Origin: Physcomitrium patens
Taxonomy: Eukaryota; Streptophyta; Bryopsida; Funariales; Funariaceae
Assembly: GCF_000002425.4 (NCBI RefSeq)
Contig: NC_037269.1
Location: 1,127,543 to 1,191,542 of the forward strand
DNA: 64,000 nucleotides
Direction: 5' to 3'
Made by a program: the position numbers and the translations under genes. Under the pieces are notes generated by a model. The model was not told where the DNA came from. It worked only from the letters and a program-made list of their open reading frames with translations, and made no database searches. Within the stretch, counting starts at the first letter, position 1; each line of letters starts with the position of its first letter. Shown here piece after piece: positions 22,985-34,176 of this stretch.

Positions 22985-23527
22985 TGTCATGGACATATGT
23001 ATTTACCTTGATAATTATCTAGATAATAAGAATAGACAAAAATAAGTCAAAGTGGATAAATATGATAATACCTTGTGGAAAGCTTCCTAAAAGCTTCATA
23101 GATGCTGCTTTGTCTTTATACATGTCTATAGGTGATTGATAGGTTGAAAACTTAGCCAACAAAGAGGCCATGTGTCGACATGTTAACCACTTGTAGTACA
23201 AGTTGGACATATGGCACACACCTAGGAAACTTGCCTTGCAAATTAGACATGTGTTCTATAAGTTGGATATGTATTAGGGGTCCTATAGCATGTCGCCACA
23301 TATTTCTTAGTTAAGTAGTATATATAGAGGCAATAGTAAAGCCTTCATCACTCTTATCAACTCCTTTCTTGATTTTAGTCTAGTTTCAAGAGTCTTATGT
23401 ATCCAGTCTTTGGCAATAGTCATTCCAATTCTTCCTTGAATATACATATTTTCTTCTATTTTGTCATTTTTCTTTTGACACAAATTCTACGAATTTATGT
23501 AACTTCTTCTAGTTTGTGTACTTAATA
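22985..23527 (+). repeat. N2 5' LTR
   Basis: It begins TGTCATGG and matches the split 3' LTR at 30153-30263 plus 53568-54005. TATATATAG lies near 23323, followed by a decayed version of the family palindrome. The end is placed where the leader GATTGACAAG begins, as in N5. Confidence 0.75.
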
Positions 23528-23712
23528 GATTGACAAGATTATACATATAATATCAATATTTTGTCCTTTCTTGATTAAGAGTGGATTACCTCTCTCTCTC
23601 TTAATAAGACATAAGTGTATTAGAAGTTACGGATTATCCTCTTTTAAACTAATATTGTTTCTAAAAAAAAAAAAAATCTTGATTCTTGAGTATTGTATTA
23701 TGTGAGAATAGA

Positions 23713-23758
<46 letters not shown>

Positions 23759-23767
23759 TGTGCTAGC

Positions 23768-26743
23768 ATGGCAGAGCTTGTTGAAATGAAAAATGCAATG
23801 ACTCAAATGCAAGAACAAATGAGAGAGTTAATGCTTACAATGCATCAACTCACTCTACCACCATAAGGAGCAACAAGATTATTAGGCGATGAAGATATAG
23901 AGATGATTGGAGTTGCTTCAACATCTATACCAAGCCATACTACTGCTCTTACAATGGAACATCATTCAAGTTTCACAGAACCAAAAAATGGATTGCTTGA
24001 GAAGTTTGATGGCACAAGATCTAAGTTTTGAGGATTCATCAATTAGGTATAACTAGTGATTGAACTACAACCTCAAAGTTATGCAACTCAAAGATCATAA
24101 GTGAGGTTTATTAGAATGTTACTTTCAAGTTTTGCTTTATCATGGTTTTCATCATTTTTTGAATGACATGATCCAATATTGGATAATTTGGAAGCATTTT
24201 TAGTGGAGTTTCAATCTATGTATGGAGAACATGATACAATCTTTGTTGTAACCAATAATATTCATATCTTCAGATAAGATAATCAACCAATAATATTATA
24301 TGCTTCACAATTTTGATAATTAGCAACAAATATCAAATAGGATGATGCAGCACTCATCATCCAATTTCTCTAAAGATTACAATATGAGGTAAAGAAATTG
24401 ATGCTCAATTTACTTGATCCTCAAACATTGAGTCAAGCAATTGACTTTGCTATGAAATGTGATAATCGACTTTTTGAATTTCAATTTGAGAATCACACAA
24501 GGAAACCTCAACGTTATTATAATTCAATAATGACACAAATGACTTTTCAATCTAAGCATTTGGAAATAGAAGACATGTAAATTGATGCAGTATGTTTAAA
24601 ACCTCTTACCAAACAAGAAAAGACTCATCGTCATCAAGAACGACTATGTTTATATTATAGAAAAGCTAAGCACATTACTCAATATTGTCCAAAAAAACGA
24701 TGCAACTATAAAATGAAGAGTACTACTATTAAAGATAAAAACAAGTCGAAAAACAAATTTGTCCTGCTACAGTAAAGACCATTTGGCTTGAATCTTGTAC
24801 AATTCCTAATAAAGGTCCTATTCTCTCCTCAAAACCCTCTCTTTGTTTTATAATAGATGTGCTTTTAGGATCTAATAATCACAAAGCCTCTTCTTTAATA
24901 GATTCAGGAGCCTCAACTTATTTTTTAGATGAAGAATTTGTTAAAAGTCATAATATACAGTTAGTACAAAAAACAAAATTTGTACACATAGAAGTCATAG
25001 ATGGTTGTCCGTTATCTTTTGGAGATATTATTCATAAAATACTTCTTATAGATGTAGTAATAAATGATCATAATAGTCATGTAATTTTTAATATAATTAG
25101 ATCTCGATCTAATCCAATCATTTTAGGTTTATTATGGCTTAAAAAGTATAATCCTGTGATAGATTGGATTTCTTATAAATTTGACTTTTTTCAAATATCA
25201 TTAAGAATTTTTCTAATTCAATAGAAAGCCATGAGTTTATTATAGCCAAATATGTATTTGTAAGTCCAAAAGCTTTTTTGCATGCTGCAAAAGAAGGATT
25301 GTCTTTTGTTATTTATGCCACATCCATTTTAAATGATGGAAAGATTTCAAGTGAAATTTCAAGTCAATATCAAGATTTATAAGATTTTTTTGAAAAAAAG
25401 AATGTAGATATTCTCTCAAAGTATCATCCATATAATTGTTCAATCGATCTTAAAGAAGGAACTCAGTCGCTATTTGGCCCAATCTATAGTTTATGACAAA
25501 ATGAGTTGGTTGAACTCAAGAAGTACATTGATGAGAACTTGGCCAAGAATTTCATACGCCATTCAAAATCTTATGTAGGAGTCTTTATCTTATTTATGAA
25601 GAAAAAAGATAAATCATTACAAATGTGTGTAGATTATTAAGGACTCAACAAGATTACCATCAAGAATAAATATCCTCTATCTTTGATATGTAGACTTCTT
25701 AATCAATTAAATCAAGCTAAGATCTATATAAAAATAGATCTACAAGGAGCATACAATTTGGTGAGCATTAAAGTAGAAGATAAATAGAAGACTGCATTTT
25801 GAACAAGATATGGATTTTTTGAATATAATGTCATGCCTTTTAAACTCACAAATGTACCAGCTGCTTTTCAACATCTTATTTATGATGTTTTTCATGAGTT
25901 TCTAGATGATTTTGTTGTCTGTTTCTTTGATGACATTTTAATCTATTCTAAAAATGTAGAAGAATATGAAATTCATGTTCATCATGTGTTACAAAAACCT
26001 AGAGATATGAGATTGTATACAAAGTTGGAAAAGTATGTATTCTATATTATTCAAGTTGACTTCTGAGGATACATCATTTCAAACAATGGTCTAATGATGG
26101 ATCCTAAAAAAATTCACACAATCATGGAATGGAAGATTCTAAAAACAATAAGAGATATACAATATTTTTTAGAATTTGTCAATTACTATCGAATCTTTAT
26201 TATGAACTTTTCTCAAGTTGCAGTACCACTGACATGCTTAATTTGTAAAGACAAGCTCAAGTAAAGTAAAGAAGCAGAAGCATCATTTGAAGCTTTATAA
26301 AAAGCTTTTATTTCTACACCAATCTTGCATTACATTGACTTTTTTGAAGAATTTTTTATAGAGACAAATGCATCTGACTTTGCTTTGGGTACAATCTTGT
26401 CACAAATAAGAGCAAATGACAAACTTCATCTAGTAACTTTTCATTCAAAAAAAATTTCAAAAGTCGAGATTAATTATGAGATCCACAATAAGGAACTTCT
26501 TGTAATCATAGATTCTTTTAAGGAATGGCATCATTATTTAGAAGGCCCTTCAAGTCTAATCACAATATATACAGATTGCAAGAACCTCGAATTTTTCATG
26601 TTAGTACCTATTTTGAATTGTCGCCAAGCTTGTTGAAGCATGTCTTTGTCAAGATTTGAGTTTAATATCACTAAATGACAAAAAAAAAAAAAAAAAAAAA
26701 AACAAAGTTTTTCTGATGTCCTTTCTAAATGTGCTTATCTTAT
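23768..26743 (+). pseudogene. N2 gag, protease, RT and RNase H remnant
   Basis: Gag starts MAELVEM at ATG 23768 and can be followed to about 24770. It has a TGA at 24314-24316, the same codon that is TGA in N3 and N5. Protease (LIDSGASTYFLDEEF) starts near 24895, RT runs to about 26300 with a degraded catalytic loop (FFDDILIYS), and RNase H (ETNASDFALGTIL) to 26743. A 41-base T run precedes gag and an A run at about 26678-26702 replaces the GKQQG segment of RNase H. Frequent stops make it non-functional. Confidence 0.8.
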
Positions 26744-28047
26744 TGTGAGCCCCAAATTCACCACTCATTAAATTGACGCCATACAACAAGTTTAGAGGGT
26801 GGAATAGAAGGACTTCCAATTGTGAAATTGTTGAGTTAATTTAAATGTAGATGTTTGTAGTTCAATTCAAATTAATGCTTTCCAAGCAATGGTTACCAAT
26901 ATTAAATTAAAATTTTAAATGAAATTTATTATGCAAATAAATTAAAAATAATTAACTAAGTTGTTACTAATAATTGACCGTAAGAATAAAAAATTAAGTT
27001 TGAATTAAAAATTAAAGTCAAAAGTTAAAGTTAAAATTTAAATTTAAAAAATTAAGTTAAAATTAAAATTAAAAGGTTAAGTTAAAAAATTGAAATTAAG
27101 AGTTAAGTTTAAAAAATAAAATTAAAAGTTAAAGTGAAAATATTAAAGGTTAAAAATTAAAACTTAAAGTTTATTAGCCAAAATGTGAAATTTGAAGATT
27201 ACAAGTCATTATGAAGATAATAATAAAAATAAAATAAGAGAGGTAGAAGCAAAGATACCTTGACAACACACAAGGATTGAAGGCAACGACCTCCTTCTAT
27301 TCCAAAATTTGCCAAAATTTATAATTAATTTTGATTTCAATGATTTTTAGCTTATTACAAGGCTAACTTGAAGTTGCTCTTGATTCAATAAATTTCATTG
27401 CAATCTAATGATCTAATCGTGAGAATTACTCCTTTAAAGTTGAATGATCCAAATTGCTAGGGCGACCAACCCTTTTCACTTAGAAATTCACTAAAAATTT
27501 AGATTGTTTTATTGGATTTTAAGACAATCTAAATTTCATTGCTTCACTTGTATTTTGAAGGAAAGATTGCTGATCTTATTTTTTTCAATCCACAGGGTAA
27601 ATTTGATGCCACCATTGCATTGAAAAGACTCCCATTAATTAAAAGAACCACCATGCCGCTTGAATTTGTCGAATTTAGAAAAAAGCTCAAAATTATCATT
27701 GTTAACTTCACTAAATCTTTTAAAGAATTATAATTCCAACTCCTAAATCATGTGAATGATTATAAGTGCATTCATAGGCATTTAGTCAACCCTCATAGTA
27801 ATGACTAACAACCTCTAAATTATTAAATTAATTAAGTTACTATTCTAATTTTCTAATTCTTATCACTTTAGTCCTAATTAACCTAATTTAAAGAATTAAG
27901 CTATAGTTTATATCATTAAGGGTTGTAATCCTAAAAATTCTATAAAACTAAATTCTACTTATATAAATCTTAATCTAATAATCTCAATTATCATAAAATA
28001 GAAAAGTAATAAAAATTTAAATTTTAGAGTATAATTGAGAGCTCATA
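26744..28047. mobile_element. 1.3-kb insertion in N2 pol (solo LTR-like or MITE-like)
   Basis: The pol text stops at 26743 and resumes at about 28048 in the same domain. The insert begins TGTGAGCCCC and ends AGAGCTCATA, which are imperfect inverted ends. CTTAT (26739-26743) and ATTAT (28048-28052) flank it as a 4/5 target duplication. Inside is AT-rich sequence with a decayed TTAAAA-type repeat (about 26990-27170). No convincing ORF; a 64-codon frame at 27539-27733 has no recognisable domain. Solo LTR is the favoured reading. Confidence 0.55.
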
Positions 28048-28055
28048 ATTATACC

Positions 28056-29590
28056 AAAAGAAGGAAAAGCAGCTTTTGACCAACAAAAGATAATTTTATT
28101 GAAGCCAAAATAATTTCCTCTTTGAGCAATGAAATCAACATTGACTGTTGATTTGATTTTTTTTAATCAAATCCAAACAAGTATGTTCTCAGACCTTCTT
28201 GTTTATGATATTAAAAATAATTCTCCTAAGTCTCAAGATACTTCAAAGTTTGAATTTAAAGAGAATCTATTCTATTTCAAAGAATGCATATATATTCCAA
28301 AAAGAGAAGCACAATTACGTACTCTTGAAGCTCGTCACAATTTTCCTACAGTAAGACATTTTCGATATGATAAGACTTTAAAGCTTATATCTTGAGATTT
28401 TTAGTGGCTTCAAATATAGAAGGCTGTTAAAAAATTTGTGCAGATATGTGGTATTTGTTTAAGTTCAAAAACTCCTCATCATTGACCTTATGGACTCCTC
28501 TAACTATTATCTATACTAGAACAACCATGGTCTTCTGTTTCTATGGATTTTATCACGAATCTTCTAATTTCAAGTTCATATGATTTTATATTCATGATTA
28601 TAGATTGTTTCACCAAAATGGCACATTCTATACTATGTACAAAATCTATCATAAGTGAAGGAACAACTAAATTCTTTCTTGACAATATCTATCATTGTTA
28701 TGGATTACCAAAGGATATTATATTAGATAAAAGAACATAGTTTTTATCGAGATTTTAGATAGCTTTCTTCAAGATATTGAAGGTGGATATAAAACTATCT
28801 TTGGCTTTCCACACTCAAATTGATGGATAAATAAAATAGATAAATCAAGTTTTAGAGCAATATTTGAGGTATACTATCAACTATCAACAAGTTGATTGGA
28901 TAATTTTTTTGCCATTGGCAAAGTTTGCTTATAATAATTCGATACATTCTTCTACTCAATAAATACCTTTCTTTGCTAATTCTAGTTATCATCCATGATT
29001 TGATACTTTTGACTTTTCAAAAGTTGATAATCCTAAGGTGGAAGATGTAGCAAATCAATTGTCAAAGCTACAAGCAACAATAAAGGCATATTTAAAAGAA
29101 GCTCAAGAACGATAAAAATCCACTGCAGATATCTATTACAAGGAACAATCTCAATTCCATGTAAGAAATAATGTATGGTTACTTCATCGTAATATTAAAA
29201 CTATTCGTCTTTATGACAAGTTGGATTATCATAGTCTTAGACCATTTTTTTATTTATAAATAGATCAATCCAATTGCTTATTGATTACACATATCAAAGT
29301 CTATGAAAATCCATCTTAAGTTCCATGTGTCTTTATCTGAGCCATACAAGACAATGGATATATAAAGCAGGAGACAAATACCACCACCTTCTCTAGAAGT
29401 AGACAATAATGAAGAATTTGAGGTGAAAGAAGTCTTAGATTTAAGGTGGCACCAAAATAGGTTAAAATATTTAGTACATTAGCATGGATATGACATTAAT
29501 GAATGTACATGGAAGCCATCTAGGAATCTAGCAAATACATCAGCCAAATTTAAATTTTTTCATCAACGACATCTATCAAAACCAAGATGA
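28056..29590 (+). pseudogene. N2 integrase remnant
   Basis: Continues pol after the insertion. It contains a decayed zinc region, the core (MDFITNL, MIIDCFTKMAH) and C-terminal text to about 29590, with many stops. The codon after Gln-Ile in the WWPQMWK motif is TAG (also TAG in N3 and TGA in N5), and the codon before TPFF/IPFF is TAA at 28960-28962, as in El-1 and N5. Confidence 0.75.
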
Positions 29591-29689
29591 AGAGTCAAAA
29601 AATTCTTTGCTATAAAGCAAAGCAAGTCGAATGGATTTTTCATTCTAACTTATATCATTATTTCTTTGGATTTTTTAGTGCTCAAGAGA

Positions 29690-30066
29690 TAGAGAACCAA
29701 CAACCAACAGATTCAACTCAAGAGCTATTATTTGTTGAGCTATCAGATAGAACATTGTGACTATTACAACCTTTGAAATGAAAAAATCAGGATGAAGATC
29801 CTAAAAAATGACATGTTCTTTCTTAAATAAATGGCAAGATACAACATGTTTACTACCACGACCTTGGAAGGAACTCCCCCTGTTTAGTGATACTTTTGGA
29901 GGTAGGAACTACTCTTGATAATATTATTAATATTTTGTTTGAAAGAAGTTAAGAAGACCTCAATAATAATCAAATATCAAAGTAATCTTCTTGCTCTGGA
30001 ATAAGACATTATTAATGGTTGAAGAGACCTATCAACTATCTTTGAAGAAAATAAAGATCAGAGTAC
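29690..30066 (+). pseudogene. N2 ORF3 remnant
   Basis: Homologous by eye to the ORF3 of N5: the ATGGAGAACCAACAACC start is present with ATG changed to ATA, and the text can be followed to the region encoding the RWL..INHL end, now frameshifted and full of stops. Confidence 0.5.
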
Positions 30067-30152
30067 ATGACAAATATAGTTTGGCACATCTTAGATTTCA
30101 TCAACATGTAATCACTGCTCCTCATGGAACTCGTCTTTAGAAGATGGGATAA

Positions 30153-30263
30153 TATCATGAACATATATATTTACCTTGATAATTATCTAAATAATAAGAA
30201 TAGGTAAAAATAAATTAAAGTGAATAAATATGATAATATCTTGTGGAAAGCTTCCTAAAAGCT
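30153..30263 (+). repeat. N2 3' LTR, left fragment
   Basis: Matches the first 110 bases of the N2 5' LTR, with TGTC changed to TATC. It ends in AAGCT (30259-30263), the target duplicated by N3; the LTR continues at 53568. Confidence 0.85.
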
Positions 30264-30819
30264 TATCAAGGACAAGAACATAATAAAGACAAAGAAGCAG
30301 GTGAAACTTCTCTCAAAGAAAGATGAAAAAATAAAAATAACTTGATATGTATATTAAGAAAGAAACTGAAATGGCTATTGTCAAAAGCCAAAAAAACTAG
30401 AGATCCTTGAAACTAGACTAGAAGCAAGAAAAGAGTTGACAAGAGTGAAGAAGGCTTCACTCTTGTCTCTATACATACTATCTTATTAGAGGCTATAGGG
30501 TGATGTTCTATAGGACCTCCAATATGTGTTGACTTTGTAGGACACATGCCTTGACTTACAACACAATTTTTTCTACATATAGGCCGTAAAATTAGTTTGG
30601 TCTTCAAGCTAAAATGTGTGGCACATGGCCAACTTGTTGACCACATTTTTAATCCCAAAAAGTCAATTAAAGACACCTATAAAGTCAAAGCAGCATCTAT
30701 AAGGCTTCTAGGAAGCTTTCATACCAAATACTATAGAATTAACTTATTTTTACTTACTTTTATTTACTTCTACCTATTTATACATATAATTATTGACTTA
30801 CATGCGTATGTCAGTGACA
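30264..30819 (-). repeat. N3 3' LTR
   Basis: 556 bp, ending CAGTGACA on the plus strand; its first bases are TATCAAGG where the 5' LTR has TGTTAAGG. It holds a perfect 13-bp palindrome (30438-30450 with 30455-30467) next to the minus-strand TATA-like region. Confidence 0.85.
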
Positions 30820-30916
30820 TTACCTCCCTTCTAGGGACGAGTTTCATGAGGAGCGATAATCATATGTTAAGAAAATCTATGATGTGATGAATTGTATTTG
30901 CTACATACTCTGATCT

Positions 30917-31282
30917 TTATTCTCTTCGAAGATGATTAATAGGGCCTCTCAACCATCGATAATATTCCATACTAGGACAGGAAGACCACCTAATTATTTG
31001 ATCATTGTTGAGGCTTGCATAACTTCCTTCGAATAAAATATTTGGAACACCATTAGGAGTTGTTTCTATCTCAAGTAAAATCACCAAACATTGGGAGTCC
31101 CTTCCAAAGTCGTGATATCACATGCGTTGTATCTCGCCATCTATTCGAAGAAGAATATGTCGTTCTTAAAGATCTTCATCTCGATTGCATTGTCTTGAAG
31201 GTTGAGACAATCATAATGTCTCATCCGACAGGTCAACAAATGAAGGCTCTTGAATTAAATCCGCAAGTTGTTGGTTCTCCAT
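30917..31282 (-). pseudogene. N3 ORF3
   Basis: A 122-codon frame from ATG 31282 to TAA 30917-30919, colinear with ORF3 of N5 along its whole length (MENQQ start, LVILLE middle, YYRWLRGPINHL end). Three internal stops are present, at positions where N5 has Arg, Gln and Trp codons. It sits between the integrase end and the 3' LTR. Function unknown. Confidence 0.6.
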
Positions 31283-31376
31283 CTCCTGAGCATCACAACT
31301 ACAAAGAAGCTACAAACAAGGATTGAAAGTAGAATGTTATCTTGCTTAGATCTTGTTTCTTTTATTAAGAAGGTTT

Positions 31377-31673
31377 TCATCTTGATTTTGATGGATGTCA
31401 TCGATGAAAAGCCTCCATAGCCTTTGCTGCATTTGTAAGATTCTTTACTAGCTCCCATGTGTATTCACTAATATCATATCCATACTAATGGATAAAATAT
31501 TCTAATTTATTTTGGCACCGCCTTGAATCTAAGACTTCTTCTACTTCAAACTCTTAATTTTTATCCACTTCTATAGAAGAAGGTGGAGCTTATCTTCTTC
31601 TTAGTATGTCTACTATCTTGTATGGTTCAAGAAGAAAGACGTGGAATACTTGATGGATTTTCATTAACTTTGG
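31377..31673 (-). pseudogene. N3 integrase C-terminus and chromodomain
   Basis: The text aligns with the last 95 codons of N5 pol, from the MKIHPVFHV-type segment through the chromodomain to the KSR end. It is separated from the rest of N3 pol by the N4 insertion at 31674. Frameshifts are present. Confidence 0.75.
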
Positions 31674-32360
31674 TGTTGTATAACATGCTATTTAGCTTGA
31701 GAACACACCGAGCATTTGGCTATGGAAGATAAAATGATATTTTACAAGTATCCAAGTAGTCTAGTGGGTTTCAACCATCTAAATACAAACTATTTTGGAT
31801 TTCAATGTAAAAGCTTAATCCCAATACAAAGTACTTAGAACACTATTTTTAATAGCTTCTAGATATTATAAGCATAGATTCTTTTGTTATTTGTTATTTT
31901 ATTTTTATTTCATATATTTCTTTTATTCTATTATTTATTTTTTATTTTTTTTAAATCTTAATCCTAGACAGCAAGTCTCGGCAAGTTGTAATTTTCAATC
32001 TGACTGTCCGATTGTTTTAAGATTTCTACCACTAGTGTCTCTACAAGTCTTCTAAATGCTCAAGAAGTTTAATCCAATGCAACTTACAAATTTCAAGAAA
32101 ATACCGTAAATCCATCCTGAAGTCCTTTGATCGCCACCTAGAAGGTTGATGAGGAACTTTAACTTGTAATTTCTCCTTCTTTGATCATTAATTCTCATTC
32201 AAACTTTGTGTGCAGCTCTGCCTTTAAGTCCTCAACTTATCACATTAAAATTCACCTTATTCTAGCTGATAGATCTCAGATATTACAAAAATCCTAAACA
32301 ACTCCAATATGCCAACTTTTGATATCTCTTTACACTAATGATCAAATATCCTCTAACTGT

Positions 32361-32365
32361 ACCGT
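32361..32365. repeat. Target-site duplication ACCGT of N5 (left copy)
   Basis: ACCGT precedes the N5 5' LTR, and the identical ACCGT follows its 3' LTR at 47409-47413. This shows that the LTRs, 14 kb apart, belong to one insertion. Confidence 0.9.
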
Positions 32366-32925
32366 TGTCACGGCCATAATCATGTAAGCTAATAATTACA
32401 TATAGAAATAGGTAGAAGTAAGTAAAAATAGGTAAAAGTAAGTTAATTCTATAATATTTAATATGGAAGCTTTCTAGAAACTTCCTAGACGCTGCTTTGA
32501 CTTCATAGGTATCTTTAACTGACTTTTTGGATTAAAAACGTGGTCAATAAGTTGGCCATGTGCCACACATGTTGTTAGCTTGAAGATCAAGCTAACTATG
32601 TGGCCCACACGTAGAAAAACTTGCCTTGTAAGTCAAGGCATGTGCCCTACAAAGTCAACACCTATTGGAGGTCCTATAGAACGTCGCCACATAGCTCTTA
32701 GTTAGATAGTATATATAGAGACAAGAGTGAAGGCTTCTTCACTCTTGTCAACTCCTTTCTTGCTTCTAGTCTATTTCAAGGGTCTCTAGTTTTCTTGTCT
32801 TTTGGCAATAGCCATTCCAGTTTCTCTTTCAATATATATACTTGTTTATATATATTTTGTTACCTCTCTTTGAGTGAATGCTCACTTGTTTGAATTGTTT
32901 TTTCATCGAGTTCTTCTCCTTGACA
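32366..32925 (+). repeat. N5 5' LTR
   Basis: 560 bp from TGTCACGG to CCTTGACA, matching 46848-47408. The leader follows at 32926. The nearest primer-binding-like text, TATCAAAGC at 32949-32957, is 23 bases inside, the same offset as in El-1. Confidence 0.93.
32710..32749 (+). promoter_or_regulatory. N5 LTR TATA box and perfect palindrome
   Basis: TATATATA (32710-32717) is followed by a perfect 13-bp inverted repeat: GACAAGAGTGAAG at 32720-32732 and CTTCACTCTTGTC at 32737-32749, with a GCTT loop. It is kept with no or one mismatch in the N3 LTRs and the N5 3' LTR, and in altered sequence in El-1. It would overlap the predicted transcription start. Confidence 0.65.
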
Positions 32926-33138
32926 GATTGACAAGAGTGCATTTACAATATCAAAGCTTTGTTTTTCTTGAGTAAGAGTGGATTACCCCTTTCTCTTGAC
33001 AAGACATAAGCATATTAGAAGTTTGCGGATTACCCACTTCTAAACTGATATTGTTCTTAGTATCTTCTTTGTTATCAAGTCTTTTCTTTTTCTTTTGTCT
33101 TGAGCAATATCAGACAAATTTTTCTTCTTAGTATCATT

Positions 33139-34176
33139 ATGGCAGAGCTTGTTGAAATGAAGAGTGCAATGGCACAAATGCAAGAACAATTGAGGGAGTT
33201 AATGCTTGCGATGCATCAACTCAATTCACCAACACAAGAAAGAACAAGAATAGCAGAAAGTAGAGATATAGAGATGATCGGAGCTGCTTCAACATCTACA
33301 CCAAATCACATTCCTTCTCCAAATGTACAACATCCTGTAAGCACTAGAGTACCAAGAATTGCTTTACTCGAGAAATTTGATGGTACAAGATCAAAGTTTC
33401 GAGGGTTCATCAATCAAGTAAAATTAGCAAGTAAACTTCAACCGCAAAGCTATCCAACTCCAGGATCACAAGTCAGGTTTATTGGCACTCTACTTTCTGG
33501 TTCTGCATTATCGTGGTTTTCGTCTTTTCTTGAACAACGAAATCCAATACTGAACAATTTGGAAGCTTTTTTGGCAGAGTTTCGATCTATGTATGGTGAA
33601 CACGATGCAACTCGTGTCGCAACAAACAAGATTCGAATTTTGCTACAAGGAACACGCTCAGTAATAATGTATGCTTCACAATTTTGACAACTTGAAATTG
33701 ACATCAAGTGAGATGATGCTGCACTCATCAGTCAATTTCTTTATGGATTGCAATACGAAGTAAAGAAATTGATGCTCAACTTACATGATCCTCAAACTTT
33801 GAGTCAAGCAATCGATTTTGCGGTAAAATGTGACAATCGACTTTTTGAAGTTCGATCCGAGAGTCGTACACGGGAACCTCAATGTTATTACTCAATGGCA
33901 ACATCAACATCTTTGCCAAACGTACATTCGGAAGTAGAAGACATGCAAATTGACGCGGTACGTTTTAAATCCCTAACTGAGCAAGAAAAAATTCATTGTC
34001 GTCAAGAAGGATTATGTTTATACTGCGAAGAACCTAAGCACACTGCTCAACATTGTCCAAAGAAACAACGTAACTATAAAATGAGGGGTCGGTGGTCAAA
34101 GAAGACAACATGTCGGAAAACGGATTCGTCCAGCTACAATAGGGACCGTACAGTTGGAACCTTGTACAATTCCTAA
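33139..34176 (+). pseudogene. N5 gag
   Basis: A 345-codon frame begins MAELVEMKSAM at ATG 33139 and ends near the zinc knuckle CLYCEEPKHTAQHC. It has two internal TGA codons, at 33685-33687 and 33709-33711. The first is also TGA in N2 and N3, while El-1 has CAA there. The core FIGTLLSGSALSWF matches the El-1 gag. Pol overlaps the last codons in another frame (+1 here). Confidence 0.85.

Noticed and set aside
27539-27733. 64-residue ORF in the 1.3-kb insert
   Set aside because: No domain and surrounded by AT-rich repeat; not supported as a gene.
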